Positions 12,190 through 23,572 of a DNA stretch of 64,000 bases are shown here, piece by piece (the first letter of the stretch is position 1; every line of letters begins with the position of its first letter). The notes under the pieces were generated by a model. That model ran no database searches, was not told the origin of the DNA, and worked only from the letters and a program-made list of their open reading frames with translations. Source of the DNA: Atherinomorus stipes (lineage: Eukaryota > Chordata > Actinopteri > Atheriniformes > Atherinidae); contig JALJCO010007928.1 of assembly GCA_023101725.1 (NCBI GenBank), positions 744,001 to 808,000 of the forward strand, read 5' to 3'. The position numbers were made by a program, and so were the translations under genes.

Positions 12190-12610
12190 ACACTTAACTC
12201 AGCCAGAGGAGTTCATTTTGGACATCTGGCTGCCAGATATCAGATACTAGCAGGTATTAGCCAACATGTGGCTAATTATAATGTTTCTGAGAACTTGGTA
12301 ACTTGATCAACTTAAAACCAGACATATTATAAGCAGCTTCAAGTCAGTCTGTAGCAGCAGCAGTTGCATCATAGTCACATGACTCTAAAAGGAATGCTGG
12401 GAAATGAAGTTCTTCCAGAGTAACAGTGACTTTTCTACATGCTGGACTGGTGCTGATGGAAAAAAGATATCACAAGAGTTTGTTACAGAACAACGAGTTC
12501 TCGTGAGATTCCTTGAGTAAGAATATCGGTCTGAAAAACTGATACCGATATTTTTCCGATATCACATTTTAATGCTGATATCAGCCAATAACATCAGTAG
12601 ATTGATAAAT
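12190..12610 (-). mobile_element. hAT MITE family A, copy 1 (truncated)
   Basis: Shares long text with the complete copy at 52016-52623 in the opposite orientation: AGAGGAGTTCATTTTGGACA, TGGCTGCCAGATATCAGATA, ACCAGACATATTATAAGCAG and GTCACATGACTCTAAAAGGA. Both terminal repeats are missing or decayed, so the borders are approximate. Confidence 0.75.
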
Positions 12611-13125
12611 AGCCAGCTGTTGGATTGGTGTGATTAGCACCTTTGACACCAACCTTCTCCTTCAAATCTGATAAAAAGGCTTTGAAGTTCCTGAACTCTA
12701 TGTTGTTATTTGGCTGCAGACCAAACTGTGTCCTCAGTGGTGCCTCAGCGCTTGGCTCTTAAGTAAACAGGTGATGCTAATGCCAGTATCTGTTGCACAA
12801 AATTTCACCAATACAACATTGGAGGCTAAACTTCCATAGATGAAAAATGGAAAAACAGTTGGAAGAATGGGATTTCTATTTGTTTTATCTTGCTTCTTTT
12901 ATGGAGATGGCTCAAAACATTTTTTTAAAAAATTGCACTAATAGTGTCCTCCAGCTGTAATGATTGTATAATGTAGTGATCAGGTAGTTATGTAATGATA
13001 GTGACAATGCCAAAGTGATTTTATTGTCCTAACGAGGATGATAGTATGCCGGTTTTAGCATCCAGCTTAATGGAGCTTTGTGTGACTGTAAGCCACAGCA
13101 GCAAGCTTGTGAGGAGGAGTTAATA
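12611..13125. other. Unique sequence, no gene seen
   Basis: No recognisable coding potential, RNA gene or repeat family. Confidence 0.4.
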
Positions 13126-13404
13126 TTAAAGGCAATATAGAAGATGTTTCTTTTAACAATTTTTATAATATTTGATGAAATTGGGTTCACTACCCCATAC
13201 GCTTTGATTAATTAAAAACTTTAAATATATAGATATTATTATACATGAGCTGTAACAGGTCTAGAAAAAACATCACGCCATCATCACGCCGGAGGAGGGA
13301 GCTGTGAATCTAGCAGATTGGTCTTGCGCATGCACATTATTCAAAAACTCACTAACAGTCTCTGCTTTCTGAAATGCCGAAAACATCTTTTATACCGCCT
13401 TTAA
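13126..13404. mobile_element. TTAA-flanked MITE (piggyBac-like)
   Basis: The left end TTAAAGGCAATATAGAAGAT and the right end in reverse complement TTAAAGGCGGTATAAAAGAT match at 21 of the first 24 positions, with TTAA at both outer edges. The element is 279 bp long and has no coding frame, so it must have been moved in trans. Confidence 0.7.
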
Positions 13405-13546
13405 TTAGTGTAAATCCTGTTATTTTTGTAATGTGAGCAGTTGTCAAGGCCCCAGTTACTTACTATGGCTGCTCAAAATCTGAATTAAGTCTGTATTGGA
13501 GGATAAAACTAAGAGAAAGTTCTTTTAGGCTCTGAGCATTGATTGC

Positions 13547-14061
13547 ACACTAAAATCTCCTGGGTCAAAAATAAGCCATAATGGATTATTTTTGACCGTA
13601 GACCGTTAATAGAGAGGGAAAAACCTTCCGCTACATCACCCGTTGGTTTTTTGAAGAGCTAAAAGTGACGCCAGTTGGGCGTGTCCTACCATCGCCATCT
13701 TGCAGATGGCGTTTTTAACATGGGAGTCTGTGGGGATTTGATCTGTTTTGCAGCCAGCCCCAAGTGGATCAAGGGAGAACTACACTAATGACTTCTTCCA
13801 GGTAGACTCAGAGTTGGCCACTGGAGATTGCCGCTAGTTTTTGACCCATTGCTGAGTTAAAAAAGGACCAACTAAGACAATTTTTTTTTCTTTTCTTTTT
13901 TGACCCAACTTTCAGGTCAAATATTTGACCCAGAAGCTGGGTTATGTTGACTACAATGTTGGGTTATTTTAACCCAGAAGTTGGGGCAACAACCCAAATG
14001 TCTGGGTTGAAATAACCCAGAAATTGGTTGGTCCCTTTTTTCACACAGGACTTTTTAGTGT
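13547..14061. mobile_element. Palindromic AACCCAG/CTGGGTT-rich element with nested insertion
   Basis: The ends ACACTAAAATCTCC and, in reverse complement, ACACTAAAAAGTCC form a terminal inverted repeat. Flanks TTGATTGC and ATGATGGC agree at 6 of 8 bases, a possible hAT-like 8-bp duplication. The right part (13880-14030) is full of inverted GACCCA, GGGTTA and AACCCAG motifs, a known teleost repeat style. About 13594-13840 belongs to another repeat inserted inside. Confidence 0.55.
13594..13840 (+). mobile_element. Nested dispersed repeat, relative of 57448-58110
   Basis: Shares TAACATGGGAGTCT-TGGGGAT, CGCCATCTTG-like and CCAGCC-CAAGTGGAT text with 57448-58110. I know such text as a widely dispersed teleost repeat but cannot name the family. 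It interrupts the palindromic element that surrounds it. Confidence 0.55.
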
Positions 14062-15099
14062 ATGATGGCGGCTGTGAAAGATGTTTTTCTGGTGACTTGA
14101 TCTCAGTGATGGCTGCCGTTTTAACACACTGATGGACAACCTCTGACCTGGACACTAATGTCTTGTTAGTGAAACCAGGAATGAAAGGACCCTTTCCCAT
14201 TAGACTTTCTGACCAGAGTGACCTTACAAGGACCCGGAGCATGTCTCCATCTCAGTGGACTATGATGTATAATGATCTGGTGATGGGATAGCAAGTCATA
14301 GTTCACTCTAGATTGGCTAGTCTGCTGCACATGTTCATGTGTTGGAAAGAAATAAAAGGTACAGAATGTGTGTGTGATAGATGAAGAGAGAGAGAACATG
14401 TTTGTCTAGAAACCTGCAATTATCCTCCTGAGGAAAACAAGTGCAGAGTGACTGTTCCATTGTAGAAAGGGGATTACAGCCTGTGAGAGAACTGAAAGCT
14501 CTTTGCTTCCATGTTGTACGTTTTTCAGTTCCTGAGCTGATTGATTTGAGGTGGATGTATGTGTGTGTATATATTATTGAATCTTATGTTGAGTGTATCT
14601 CACGCTATTAATTTTCTTTCTGTCTATTCTGCTGAGTTTGTGACCTTGTTGTCCTGGAATATGTCCAGTTGCAGGCTCCAGGCAGGTGGTTATTAATATG
14701 ACGACACACGCAAGAAAACATGGTGTTCCTTCCTGAATAAAAACACATCATTTAATTTGTTTTGATCAAGGTGTATGACCCAGAGAGAGGGAGGTGTGGA
14801 GACAAGAGGAGCGAAAGAAAGGAAGAGAAAGAGGAGGCAGATATTTCTTTTAGAGAGTTCTCCATGTCAGCCATGCAAGAAAGCCGCCAAACCAATAATT
14901 TTGTCAAGTTCTTTTTTTAGCAGAGCGGCTGAAGCGTCTTTGGATTGCCACATTTATAAAGGCAGCCCATATAAAGCCATTCACAGCACTGAATGAACAC
15001 GCCATCTGTGGGGCTTTCTTATTTCCTCTTCTCTTTTCTTCTCCTCCTTTTTCAAGCCTTGTAATCAAATTTGAGCAAAATCAAATGGCGGGAGGATAG
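14062..15099. other. Unique sequence, no gene seen
   Basis: Repeat-poor. Purine-rich text at about 14780-14840 codes only for low-complexity residues and is not convincing as protein. Confidence 0.4.
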
Positions 15100-15756
15100 A
15101 AGGAGAGCAGTGGGGGGAGGAGGGTTCAATGAAAGTACCTTTTGTTGGTCTGAAACGAGCAAGTAATTTACAAAATGCCCTCCCTTTGTGCAGGGGGCTA
15201 AGGGAAGAAAGAAATCAGTAGCTTTTAGAAGCTAGGCCTTGCGCTGCGACGGGCAAGATAATGAAAGCCGTCTTGTGTTTGTAGGCTAGAGAGCATCTCA
15301 AAGGCAGACCGGGCCCCGGCTCAGGGTTAGCTTGGCTGCTGGAAAAAAAGAGAAAGAAAGAAAAAAAAAGAAAAAACAACAAAAAATGCAACACGCTCCT
15401 CTCTATGTGTGTGTGTTTGTGTGTTTGGCAAAGAGCGGAAAAACAGGACTGCTGTGCCCGGCTTCTTGGCAGAGACAGTCTGAGGAACAGACAGAGTTGT
15501 CAGTGCTGAGGAGAGGAATGATGGAAAGACGTCTGCAGATCTTCTTTTACCTGTTGTCCTGCTGCAGGTGCATCCGGCTGGCCCTGCACGCAAAGGTGGC
15601 TACTCCTCCACACAGGAGTCTGAAGCTGAGATAAAGATGAGGAGGAGGAGGAGGAGAAAAAACATCCTGCAGGGATCGTTCTGCTGAAGGATTACCAAGT
15701 ATCGTGGATTCTAGCTGGCTGGTCTCGTCTTTAGTTCCACTTCTTGTTGACTGTTG
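15100..15756 (+). promoter_or_regulatory. Possible promoter / 5' UTR region
   Basis: A repeat-free stretch with rising GC content and CpGs around 15240-15320, directly upstream of the possible first coding exon at 15757. No TATA box or other decisive core-promoter motif was found. The two opposed frames at 15327-15634 contain K-rich or S/F-rich low-complexity runs and are probably not protein. Role is inferred from position only. Confidence 0.25.
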
Positions 15757-15841
15757 ATGGACTTGCAGCCTTTAACTGAGTGGATCTGCTGGATTATCAC
15801 CTGGGTGACACCTAGGAAGATTCTTCTCATGGATTTTACAG
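15757..15841 (+). CDS. Candidate first coding exon (28 codons plus 1 nt), unknown protein
   Basis: An ATG at 15757 opens a frame reading MDLQPLTEWICWIITWVTPR and then KILLMDFT, and the sequence ACAG at 15838-15841 is followed by GTCAGG, a fair splice donor. An in-frame TGA at 15748-15750 lies three codons upstream, so this ATG would be the first of the frame. A second in-frame ATG is at 15829. The W/I-rich centre (residues 9-17) could act as a short hydrophobic or signal segment. I do not recognise the protein. The exon-like segment at 16098 does not join in frame, because splicing to it would create a TAG. The alternative is a chance frame in a non-coding transcript or enhancer; only transcript data would decide. 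Confidence 0.25.
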
Positions 15842-16097
15842 GTCAGGCCATTTCCAAAACATAAAATGTCTATTTATGTACAACTCTCTCATTATAACCA
15901 ATTCATTCTCAAGAGTGGTGAAGTTTAACTTCCTAAAGACAGTAAATAGATGCTTAAGGATGTAGACACTGCTAACCTGAGAAACAGAACAATGACAGTT
16001 AATTATGTACTTAATATAGTAATTAATTTGAACAAAATTTGTCCTGACTGAAGAGTTTTTGGGGTGAATGTAAACAGTCTGCATGTCTGGCCTTCAG

Positions 16098-16162
16098 ATT
16101 AGTTCCTGGGTTAAAGTGAATGGAGGAATACCCGAAGTCTCCTGCTGCCAACTGCTAGACCG
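16098..16162 (+). CDS. Exon-like 65-nt segment, unknown
   Basis: Bounded by TGGCCTTCAG upstream and by CCG followed by GTGAGTTT, a strong donor, downstream. Only one frame is open, reading SSWVKVNGGIPEVSCCQLLD after a first Ile. Composition is more GC-rich than both flanks. The upstream pyrimidine tract is weak and the phase does not fit the exon candidate ending at 15841. It may be a chance arrangement or an alternative exon. Confidence 0.2.
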
Positions 16163-18175
16163 GTGAGTTTGTTAACCTGCTCCTGCTCCGTTGTTAACCT
16201 GAGCTTCTTAAGCTTTTATATTCTTGAATTACAAGAAAAGACTATTCTTTTTCTTCTTTAATTCCATCAATACTTCATGTGGTTTGCTGTTTTCTGCCAC
16301 AGTGGGAAATATTCTTCTCTATTCTGCCTGTTTTTTGTTAGAATAACAACTAAGCTCAACAAAATGTTCTTCTGAAAAGTGGTGATAAATGTGATGCTAA
16401 GAGTTACAGTGATACCAACATTAAATCACTGAATCAATATTTCTGTCGCTCTTATGGCAGCCGGAATGCTTAAGTACAGAATCTTAAAATAACTTTAAAA
16501 GTTCTCAAATTCCGGTCAATGCAAACCATGAAGGGTCACTAACAACTGCTGTTTTAACACAACAGAAATGAAAACAGCTGTAGTGTAATTTGAAGTATGT
16601 TTTTAGCTTCTGATTCTCCTGAGGATGCCTGATGAATGTCTGCAAGTCACTTCAGCTGAGCTGCTGAGAGCTGTGAAAACTGAAACAACACTGAGGTGGT
16701 ACAAATAAGAAATAAAAATAAGGATTTAATTATAGAAATGGGTGAGAGGATCATTCAAAGATTAAATTACATTTCAACAGTTTGTGTTTATACTAAAGAA
16801 AAGGACTACAATGTGTCCGGTGACACCACTTCAACCATCCTCTCCCTTTCTTTCTTTCCTCTGTCTTATTCTTCTTTTTCTGTTTATGTATCATAACATT
16901 AAAAATGATTTTTTTATTGATATTTAAATCAGGAAGTACGTACATATCTGTACTTATTTGTGAGTGTGTATAGTTTTGAGGTGATATTTCTATCTTCTGT
17001 CTTACAATCCTGCTCCTCTCCACTTCAAAGGAAACGTTTCAACCTTTTTCTACAGTAAAACATGTAAAAGGTGAACTTTAATAGAAAAAACCCTCAAAGA
17101 TAATTAAAGATATTTTAGTGAAACTCTGGAAACTCATGTCTAAAATGTGGCAATCAGGAAGGCTGAGTCATCAGAAAGCTTGACTGTGATTGCAAAGACT
17201 AAAGCTCAACAGGAAGAAGATCTACAATGATGAGTAAGAAAATTGTTTAACCCAGGTGCGACAGAATAGAGGAAAATTTAAGAAAATTGGGGAAGTAAAA
17301 TTGAAAACAGATGTACATATGAGTTTTATCTTTTGCTAAAACAAAGTGAGAAATAAAAGCCTTGACCACTCATAAACAGTCAGTTTATAAGTAACGCTGC
17401 TCTGAAACTGATTGTAAACCTGATGAGGATCCGAAAGTTCTCTTTAGATTATGTGATTATTATGGGACAGATTCTCTTAACACATTGAATTAGTGAGTGG
17501 GCAGCAGTCCAGTTTATTGTTCAGCATGATTCAGGACCTTGGGCAGCTCATGTGATGGAAGTGATCGAATAACATGCAAGCTTGACAGTATTCCTCCTGG
17601 ACTTATAGTTTTTCCTTGATTTTATTCTTAATATTTGGCGATATGGGTTGCCGTAGATCTTCTTCAGCACGTTAAGACTGAAAATAAAACAGCCTGACAG
17701 TCAGTGTGTTATCAATCGCTCCCTGATCTTGGTGATGCACCCTCTTTTCTATCACCGCCATGAGTCCCAGTCTGAAGTCTGCACACGACAAAGCACGGCA
17801 TGATTTATTTTGAACTCTGAAAAGAAATGACCAAAACAAATGAAACAGCCAGGAAACTTTTTACTGCACTGATTGTTTTCCATTGGCCCAAACTTGGCCC
17901 TATACTGTACAGTATGTGTCTTTTGTTGTTCATCTTTGAGCTGGTTTATATTCCAGTGAAAACAGTCTTTTCCAGCTATTAACAATTAGATAAAGGAGAA
18001 TTATTAAACTTGAAGTGAATTACAGTATCACATATTAAATAAAAAAGGAAAGTTTTGTTTATGGCTTATGTCATGACCAGAGAAGATCTGTAATTAGTTT
18101 GAAATCGCTCTAACTTTACCACCTATACCACCACCTACACATTTGACTATTTTAGACTGGTTGCCGTCATGCCAC
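16163..18175. other. AT-rich unique sequence, no gene seen
   Basis: No recognisable repeat, RNA gene or coding frame; the short frames at 16696-16896 and 17752-17985 show no domain. Confidence 0.4.
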
Positions 18176-18183
18176 ATCGCAAC

Positions 18184-18321
18184 CAGAGGTGTCAAAAATT
18201 GGGTAGAAGTAGAAAGTAGAAACGCTGTCCGAAACAGCTGTTCTAAATGTACTGGCAGATCCAAAAACATGGCAGGATTTGTACTTGATAACTACTTTTA
18301 CTTCTACTTTTGACACCTCTG
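18184..18321. mobile_element. hAT MITE with 8-bp target duplication
   Basis: The left end CAGAGGTGTCAAAA and the right end TTTTGACACCTCTG are perfect inverted repeats. The flanks ATCGCAAC (18176-18183) and ATTGCAAC (18322-18329) match at 7 of 8 bases, the single difference being a C-to-T at a CpG. A 138-bp hAT-type MITE. Confidence 0.85.
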
Positions 18322-18329
18322 ATTGCAAC

Positions 18330-19544
18330 CTGTAAAGCAAACAGGTGTGACTATGTGTCATCCATGTGCTCACTGACTAATAACTGCATTAAGGGATTTC
18401 AGTTAGGAGCGCTGAGCTCGTAATTTATGATTTAGGGTGACTAGCTCAGAAAGAAGAGAAGGTATATTCCAGTCAGAAGTTTAAGCGGTCCATCCCTGGA
18501 TTCCCAAAAATGACATGTCAAAGTATTCTGTGTTGCCTCTGATATTTACTCTGATGTGTGAATTCCTGCATGTGTGTTAGCAGATGAATGTGGGTTGTAG
18601 TGTAAATGAAATTTTAGTTTTAACAAAACAATAGAAATAGAGTTCATACAGCAACATGTAAGCAGTTCAGATTTTAGCTGGTACTTCCAATTTTCAAAAT
18701 GTGATAGCTTTGCTTTAGTTTACTTTCCTGTCATTTCAAGCTGCAAGAAAAACATGAAAAACCTTTAAAAAGTCATGCAATTTTCAAATATATACAGATG
18801 AAGTCCACACACTCATCTTCACATCTGCTATTGTTTTTAAAATCTAGAAACTAAGCAAGATTACTGCTGACATGGTTGTTATAATTTGCTAAATTTCAGT
18901 AGTAAATGCTTAAAGAGTATTTTTAGCTTTATTTGCAGTTACTCGCTGTTACTGTGCCCTCAGTCTCCCAACTTCAAAAAGACTTTGGAGAATATCACAA
19001 AACCTTTAAGGCTATGTACAAAGTGAGAGTAAAGACTTAAAGGTAAATGGAGTTCAAGGCTTATGTAAAGGAGACTGCTACCGTAGCTTCTGCATGTAAG
19101 ATGCTGTTCAGATCTTTTTGATTGTGTTTCAATCAGCACAACCTATAACTACTATCTGTATCCTGTCTATGCACTACTAGCTGCAGGATCTTGATGCTTG
19201 GCTCTTGACGGGAAGATAAGTTTACCACAGAAGTAAAATAATTTGATAAGATGGTTATCAAATTATTTCAGTATAATTTGATATAACTGGTTTTGATGGT
19301 AACCCATTGAGTAATGTAGTATTTTCCTGCTTATCTACATCGGGTTATATCAAAGATAAAACAAGTAGTTATAACCAACACTAAAGTTAATATAATTTTT
19401 CAAGGAGGACAACATCTTTATTTTTGAGGAACTGCAGCTGTTTGAATGTCACAATTACAGTATAGGAATACTTGGTATGATTATCATGATTATTATGTGG
19501 TAAATAATTTCACAAAACTGTAAATGTGTAAAATCACCTGAAGG
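18330..19544. other. Unique sequence, no gene seen
   Basis: AT-rich DNA with ATAA/TTAT-type short repeats near 19230-19370; nothing recognisable as a gene. Confidence 0.4.
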
Positions 19545-19552
19545 CTGTAAGT

Positions 19553-19775
19553 CAGGGGTCTCCAACTCCGGTCCTCGAGAGCCACTATGCTGCACATTTT
19601 GGTTGCATCCATTCTTCAACACCTGAATCAAACAAATGGCTCATTACCAGACCTCTGCAAAGCTGAATGACATGTGCATAGGGGAATCAGCCATTTGATT
19701 CGGGTGTGTTGTAGAGAGTATGCTCCAAGAATCACAGGATAGTAGCTCTCAAGGACCGGACTTGGAAACCCCCGC
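19553..19775. mobile_element. hAT MITE of the CAGGGGTCTCCAA type, copy 1
   Basis: Starts CAGGGGTCTCCAACTCCGGT and ends TTGGAAACCCCCG, an imperfect 13-bp inverted terminus (11 of 13). Flanks CTGTAAGT and CTGCAAAT match at 6 of 8. Internal text such as CACCTGAATCAAA and GAGCTGAATGACATGTGCAT is shared with the second copy at 20605-20805. Confidence 0.8.
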
Positions 19776-19783
19776 TGCAAATG

Positions 19784-20365
19784 ATTAAAAGCCAACTTTT
19801 CAGCCTTAAACATATGCGTTTTTGACTCATTTTGAGAGCACACCAACATTCATTATGTCCATTTCTCAAGACGTCTCTGCCCAGCGGCATTCTGAGGCTG
19901 AGAAACCGCAGTATGCAATCTTTCCCATCTGGGACTTGGCCTGCTGTTGCAGCTGAGTATTGGTTGCACACCGTGTCACCTGCTAGCAAATGGATAGAAA
20001 TACACCTGGTGTTTGGATTCGGCAAAGAAATGCAAGAAGACATTATGGAAGAAAGAGAGAAAAAGAAAGAGAGGAAGAGACAGAGCAAGAGAGAAGACAA
20101 GAGCCAGGTTAAGACTGTCTTTTACTGGCTGGAGTGAGCTCACAGTACAGGTACGATGCAATATGGATGTCAGGTTCGCCCTCGACAGGGGCCACGTCAC
20201 TGAGAAACTTGTTAATAGTTCTATAGTGCATCTTAAATTCAATTTATTTACATCTTTTGGTCCCAACACAACAAAACAAAATACAAACAAAGTAAAGTAA
20301 TCTAGAAGTCCCATTCCAACTAAATCATCTCTCATTTGTAAACAGTAAACAAATCCGTCATAAAC
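19784..20365. other. Unique sequence with purine-rich tract
   Basis: A GA-rich stretch at about 20035-20105 generates charged or L/F-rich frames on either strand; these look like composition effects rather than genes. Confidence 0.4.
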
Positions 20366-20604
20366 TTAAAAACTCAAATCTTACCAAGTTTATTTTTCTA
20401 ATTTCTTGTCAAAATATCTCATCACACTCAGAATAAGATAAATTGCCTAAAGTGAAACATTTTTAGTGCGATATAGGAACTTGTTTTAAGACAAATGTAT
20501 CTTATTTCAAGAAATCTTCCCAAGAAAATTTTTCTTATTCCATTGGCAGAATTATTTGCTTATTTCAAGCAAAACATTCTGCCAATGGAACAAGTAAAAT
20601 TTCC
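20366..20604. repeat. Degenerate tandem/inverted repeat rich in CTTATTTCAAG motifs
   Basis: Repeated ATTTCTTG, CTTATTTCAAG and inverted CCATTGGCAGAAT / ATTCTGCCAATGG units give several overlapping hairpins. The style (TTCTTATTCCATTGGCAGAA) is known from dispersed teleost repeats; family not named. Confidence 0.55.
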
Positions 20605-20805
20605 TTGAAGTCCAGTCCTCAAGAGTGACTGTCCTGCAACCTTTAGATGCATCCCTGCTCCACTACACCTGAATCAAATGCATGGCTTGTTGCTGGGCCT
20701 CTGGAGAGCTGAATGACATGTGCATGAGGTAATTCAGGAATGCTGGAGAAGGGTTGCATGTAAGCGTTGCAACATCATGACTCTCGAGGATCTGATTTGG
20801 CCACC
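20605..20805. mobile_element. hAT MITE of the CAGGGGTCTCCAA type, copy 2 (left end lost)
   Basis: AGTCCAGTCCTCAAGAG to TCTCGAGGATCTGATTTGGC, then CACCCCGG, follow the plan of the copy at 19553-19775. Its left terminus abuts the preceding repeat and lacks the CAGGGG end. Confidence 0.7.
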
Positions 20806-21732
20806 CCGGTCTATATGATTAACTAGCTGTATTGTTTAATTGTAGAATTAAATATTCAAGACATCCCTGATTCAAATTACTGAAAAAATGTGATGAATCT
20901 GAAAATTATGATGTAAAAAAACAGCTTTTCTGAGTGTCTCACATTTAAAAAGGGATCTTAAATTGACTTTAATCAACTTTGTAACAGCAGAGTTGATCTG
21001 GCTTTACCAGAGTTTCACCCTGTTCCTCCTCACTTTACTTTTTTTTCATTCAGTAAACAATAAACAAGTCATTCAAATGAGCCCATTTCTCTGTTGGCAT
21101 ATTGAAATGTCAGAATTTGCACTGGAACAAATCCTCCTGTTTAGGATTCGCTTGGAACAGAATGGGTAATGAGCTATCTTAGTGTTGCCACACTGTAACT
21201 GGTGGTCCCAGTCTTCCTGCAGGGTTACAGTCACTTAGACACACCGCATGCATCACTGCTGTGATTGTTACCAGCAGATTGCTGAACCGATCACCCCCAC
21301 CCCCCAGACCAGGTGCATCTGTGTGTGTGAGCATGCATGTGTATGAACACGAGTGTGGGGGATACCAGATTAGGTTTTCACTTTAATTCAAATGGAATAT
21401 TTTTATTACCTTTCCTGGCTTATAGTTATATTCAGGCGTTATTTAGGTCGTTAAAAAGTCAAAACTTCCCAGAAATTGTTTTTGACCCGTCAGATCAGTC
21501 CATGTTGGTCGGTGCCGTAGTGATGGATATTCAATATTAAGTAAATATGGCTGCACAGTGGAGTCATGCTTTACTTCACAAACAGGTTTGTGGTTTTTGC
21601 CTCAGTGAGGGTCTTTCCGTGTGGAGTTTGTTTTCCTAGTGCAGGTGTGGGTTCTTATGTTACTCTGATTTCCTATCACACCAAATATTTACTAAAATTG
21701 ATTCTTATCCTCAGGAATGAGTGTCAACATGA
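20806..21732. other. Unique sequence, no gene seen
   Basis: A C-run near 21294-21306. Frames at 20963-21169, 21337-21540 and 21566-21763 show no recognisable domain. Confidence 0.4.
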
Positions 21733-22200
21733 GTGGCTGATTGTCTTTGTGTTGTACTGGTGATGAATTGTGTCCTTCTGTGCCTTCTGAGGTCTTCTGA
21801 CCAGGGACACTTACTGGTAACTAGATTCAGGCAAAATCTTAGGAGTGGTCGTTCTTTTGCTTTTCTAGCTCCTAAACTATGGAACAGCCTCCCCCGTCAT
21901 ATCAGAGCTACCCCTGGAGTGGTTCATTTTAAAAGCCTGTTTATAACACACTTTTTCTCACTGACATTTCAAGATTATTCTTGTTTATATTCAGTAACCT
22001 GCTTTGTGTTTGTGTGTAGTTTCTTGTTTCATGTTTGATTTGTTTTTATACTTCTAGTTTTTATTCCAGTCTTATATTGTTATATTGTTATGCTTTTATA
22101 TGTATTTGGATTGTCCTTCTGTATTATTAGATTTTTTTGTTATAAAGCACTCTGGTAAACCTCTGGCTTTTAGATGTTTTACAAATCAAAGTGACTTGAC
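21733..22200 (+). pseudogene. Non-LTR retrotransposon ORF2 C-terminus and 3' UTR, decayed
   Basis: The frame at 21733-22038 contains APKLWNSLPRHIRATPGVVH, followed by FKSLF, matching the familiar C-terminal tail (RAFSVAAPKLWNSLP-type) of reverse-transcriptase polyproteins encoded by teleost LINEs. Upstream palm-domain motifs are absent, so this is a 5'-truncated insertion. After the stop, an AT-rich 3' UTR runs to AAAGCACTCTGGTAAA and CAAAGTGACTTGACTTG near 22190, a typical LINE 3' terminus. Clade is uncertain. No function is expected. Confidence 0.75.
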
Positions 22201-22515
22201 TTGAATTGATGACATGTTGAGGGTGTACGCCATCATCCACCAGACAGTAGCTGGGACCCCCCCCCCCCCTGCAACCCTGCGCTGGATTAAGTGGAAGGGT
22301 ACTCTGTAGGTAGATTAAAGTGTTCAGTGTAATCCATGCAAGAGCAATGTCGAATATCAATCTCTTCTCTGGTTTACTTTAAGAAATTTAAAAGGATCAA
22401 TTTCACCAAAATTTAATTTAATTCTTTCTTGGACTGGTGACCAGTCCAGGGTGGATCCCCCCCTCCGCCCATGACCTCCATTGGAATAAGCAGGTGTGGA
22501 CGATGGATGGATGGA
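22201..22515 (+). mobile_element. Two decayed L2-type LINE tail fragments
   Basis: CCAGACAGTAGCTGGGACCC with a C-run at 22258-22269 and GCAACCCTGCGCTGGATTAA form one fragment. GGACTGGTGACCAGTCCAGG and GATGGATGGATGGAT form the other, ending near 22515. Both recall the LINE tails at 1496-1697 and 60030-60232 but are more diverged. Confidence 0.55.
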
Positions 22516-23564
22516 TGAAATTATGTCAGAAAATCAGTTTCATCTGTTTGCAACAAAGAGGATTTTTTTAACAGTCATTTCTAGAAAACCAGGTGAACTA
22601 ATTTCATTTGCAGTGGCTCAGTGAACCAGCTGCATAACACCTGGGCCTCCAACACATGGAATAAAACATCTATTAATGCAATCTGTGCTGTTCCTGTTAT
22701 GACTTGTGTAATGGCTACAACGGCTTCATCCCATCTGGTATTTATATTATTTCTTACCAGCGGCTTTCCACTTCCAGCAGCTGTTTGTAACTGCATCATT
22801 TTTTTATGAGGCCAGTAAAGACGAAGTAAAGATATTTCATCTTTAATTTCAGCTGCTTCTTGTCATCTCCCCACCTCGTTCAGCTGCCGACATCATTTTA
22901 AGTGTGTCCAACAGATGCACTGTCTCTATTAAATCTCATGGGTTATTAATCTCACTTAGGTTAGCGGTGTGTTGACCCGTACAGCTCCCTGAGGACCCTC
23001 TAATAACTGCTAATGGGCTGTTAAAGTGGTGGGTGGGACCTGCCCAGCGCAGGACTGGATGGTCGGGTCTCACCGCCAATTACAGCTCATTGAGCAGGAG
23101 TGGTTGAGGGTGGATTTCATCTGTAATCTGCGAGTGTGTGTGCTGTTGCACCTGTGCATGTGTGCATGCACATCTGTCAGTCAGGCTCCTTTTTCATCCA
23201 GCAAGCTGTGTGTAGACAGTTATTAGCAACAGCAGCTAGTCATTAAGCCTGTCATTTACTGAGTCTGCCAGCTGACCTGCTGATTTAGACATTGTCTGTA
23301 CTTAACCTGTTTTTTTTTTCTTTGACAATATGCAGAGGATAGAATAACTAAAGGAGACATACTTAATGCCACTTTATGTGCATTGGCAATTAATTCTTAA
23401 ATGGTATGACGTGGACTTTTAGGTGAAAGAATTGTTTAAATAACAACTTTCATTCTTTTAACAGGAGTGTTTTCAGGTTGCTAGGTAAATAAGTTCAGTT
23501 TGGTTCAGAACTATTTTGGAAGTAATTTTTCCTCTTTTAGTTCCCTCTTATTTTAATGTGTAAC
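22516..23564. other. Unique sequence, possible conserved non-coding segment
   Basis: About 22880-23110 (near CTAATAACTGCTAATGGGCT) is repeat-free, of even base composition and contains short homeobox-like TAAT cores. It is my best guess at a conserved element in this part, but conservation cannot be judged from one sequence. Confidence 0.3.
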
Positions 23565-23572
23565 ATTATAAG

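Noticed and set aside
15332..15634. 100-codon lysine-rich frame near the possible promoter
   Set aside because: Starts in an AAGAAA tract and overlaps an opposed frame of similar length; composition-driven.
15757..16162. Joining the two exon-like segments into one coding transcript
   Set aside because: The phase after 15841 would give a TAG at the start of the second segment.
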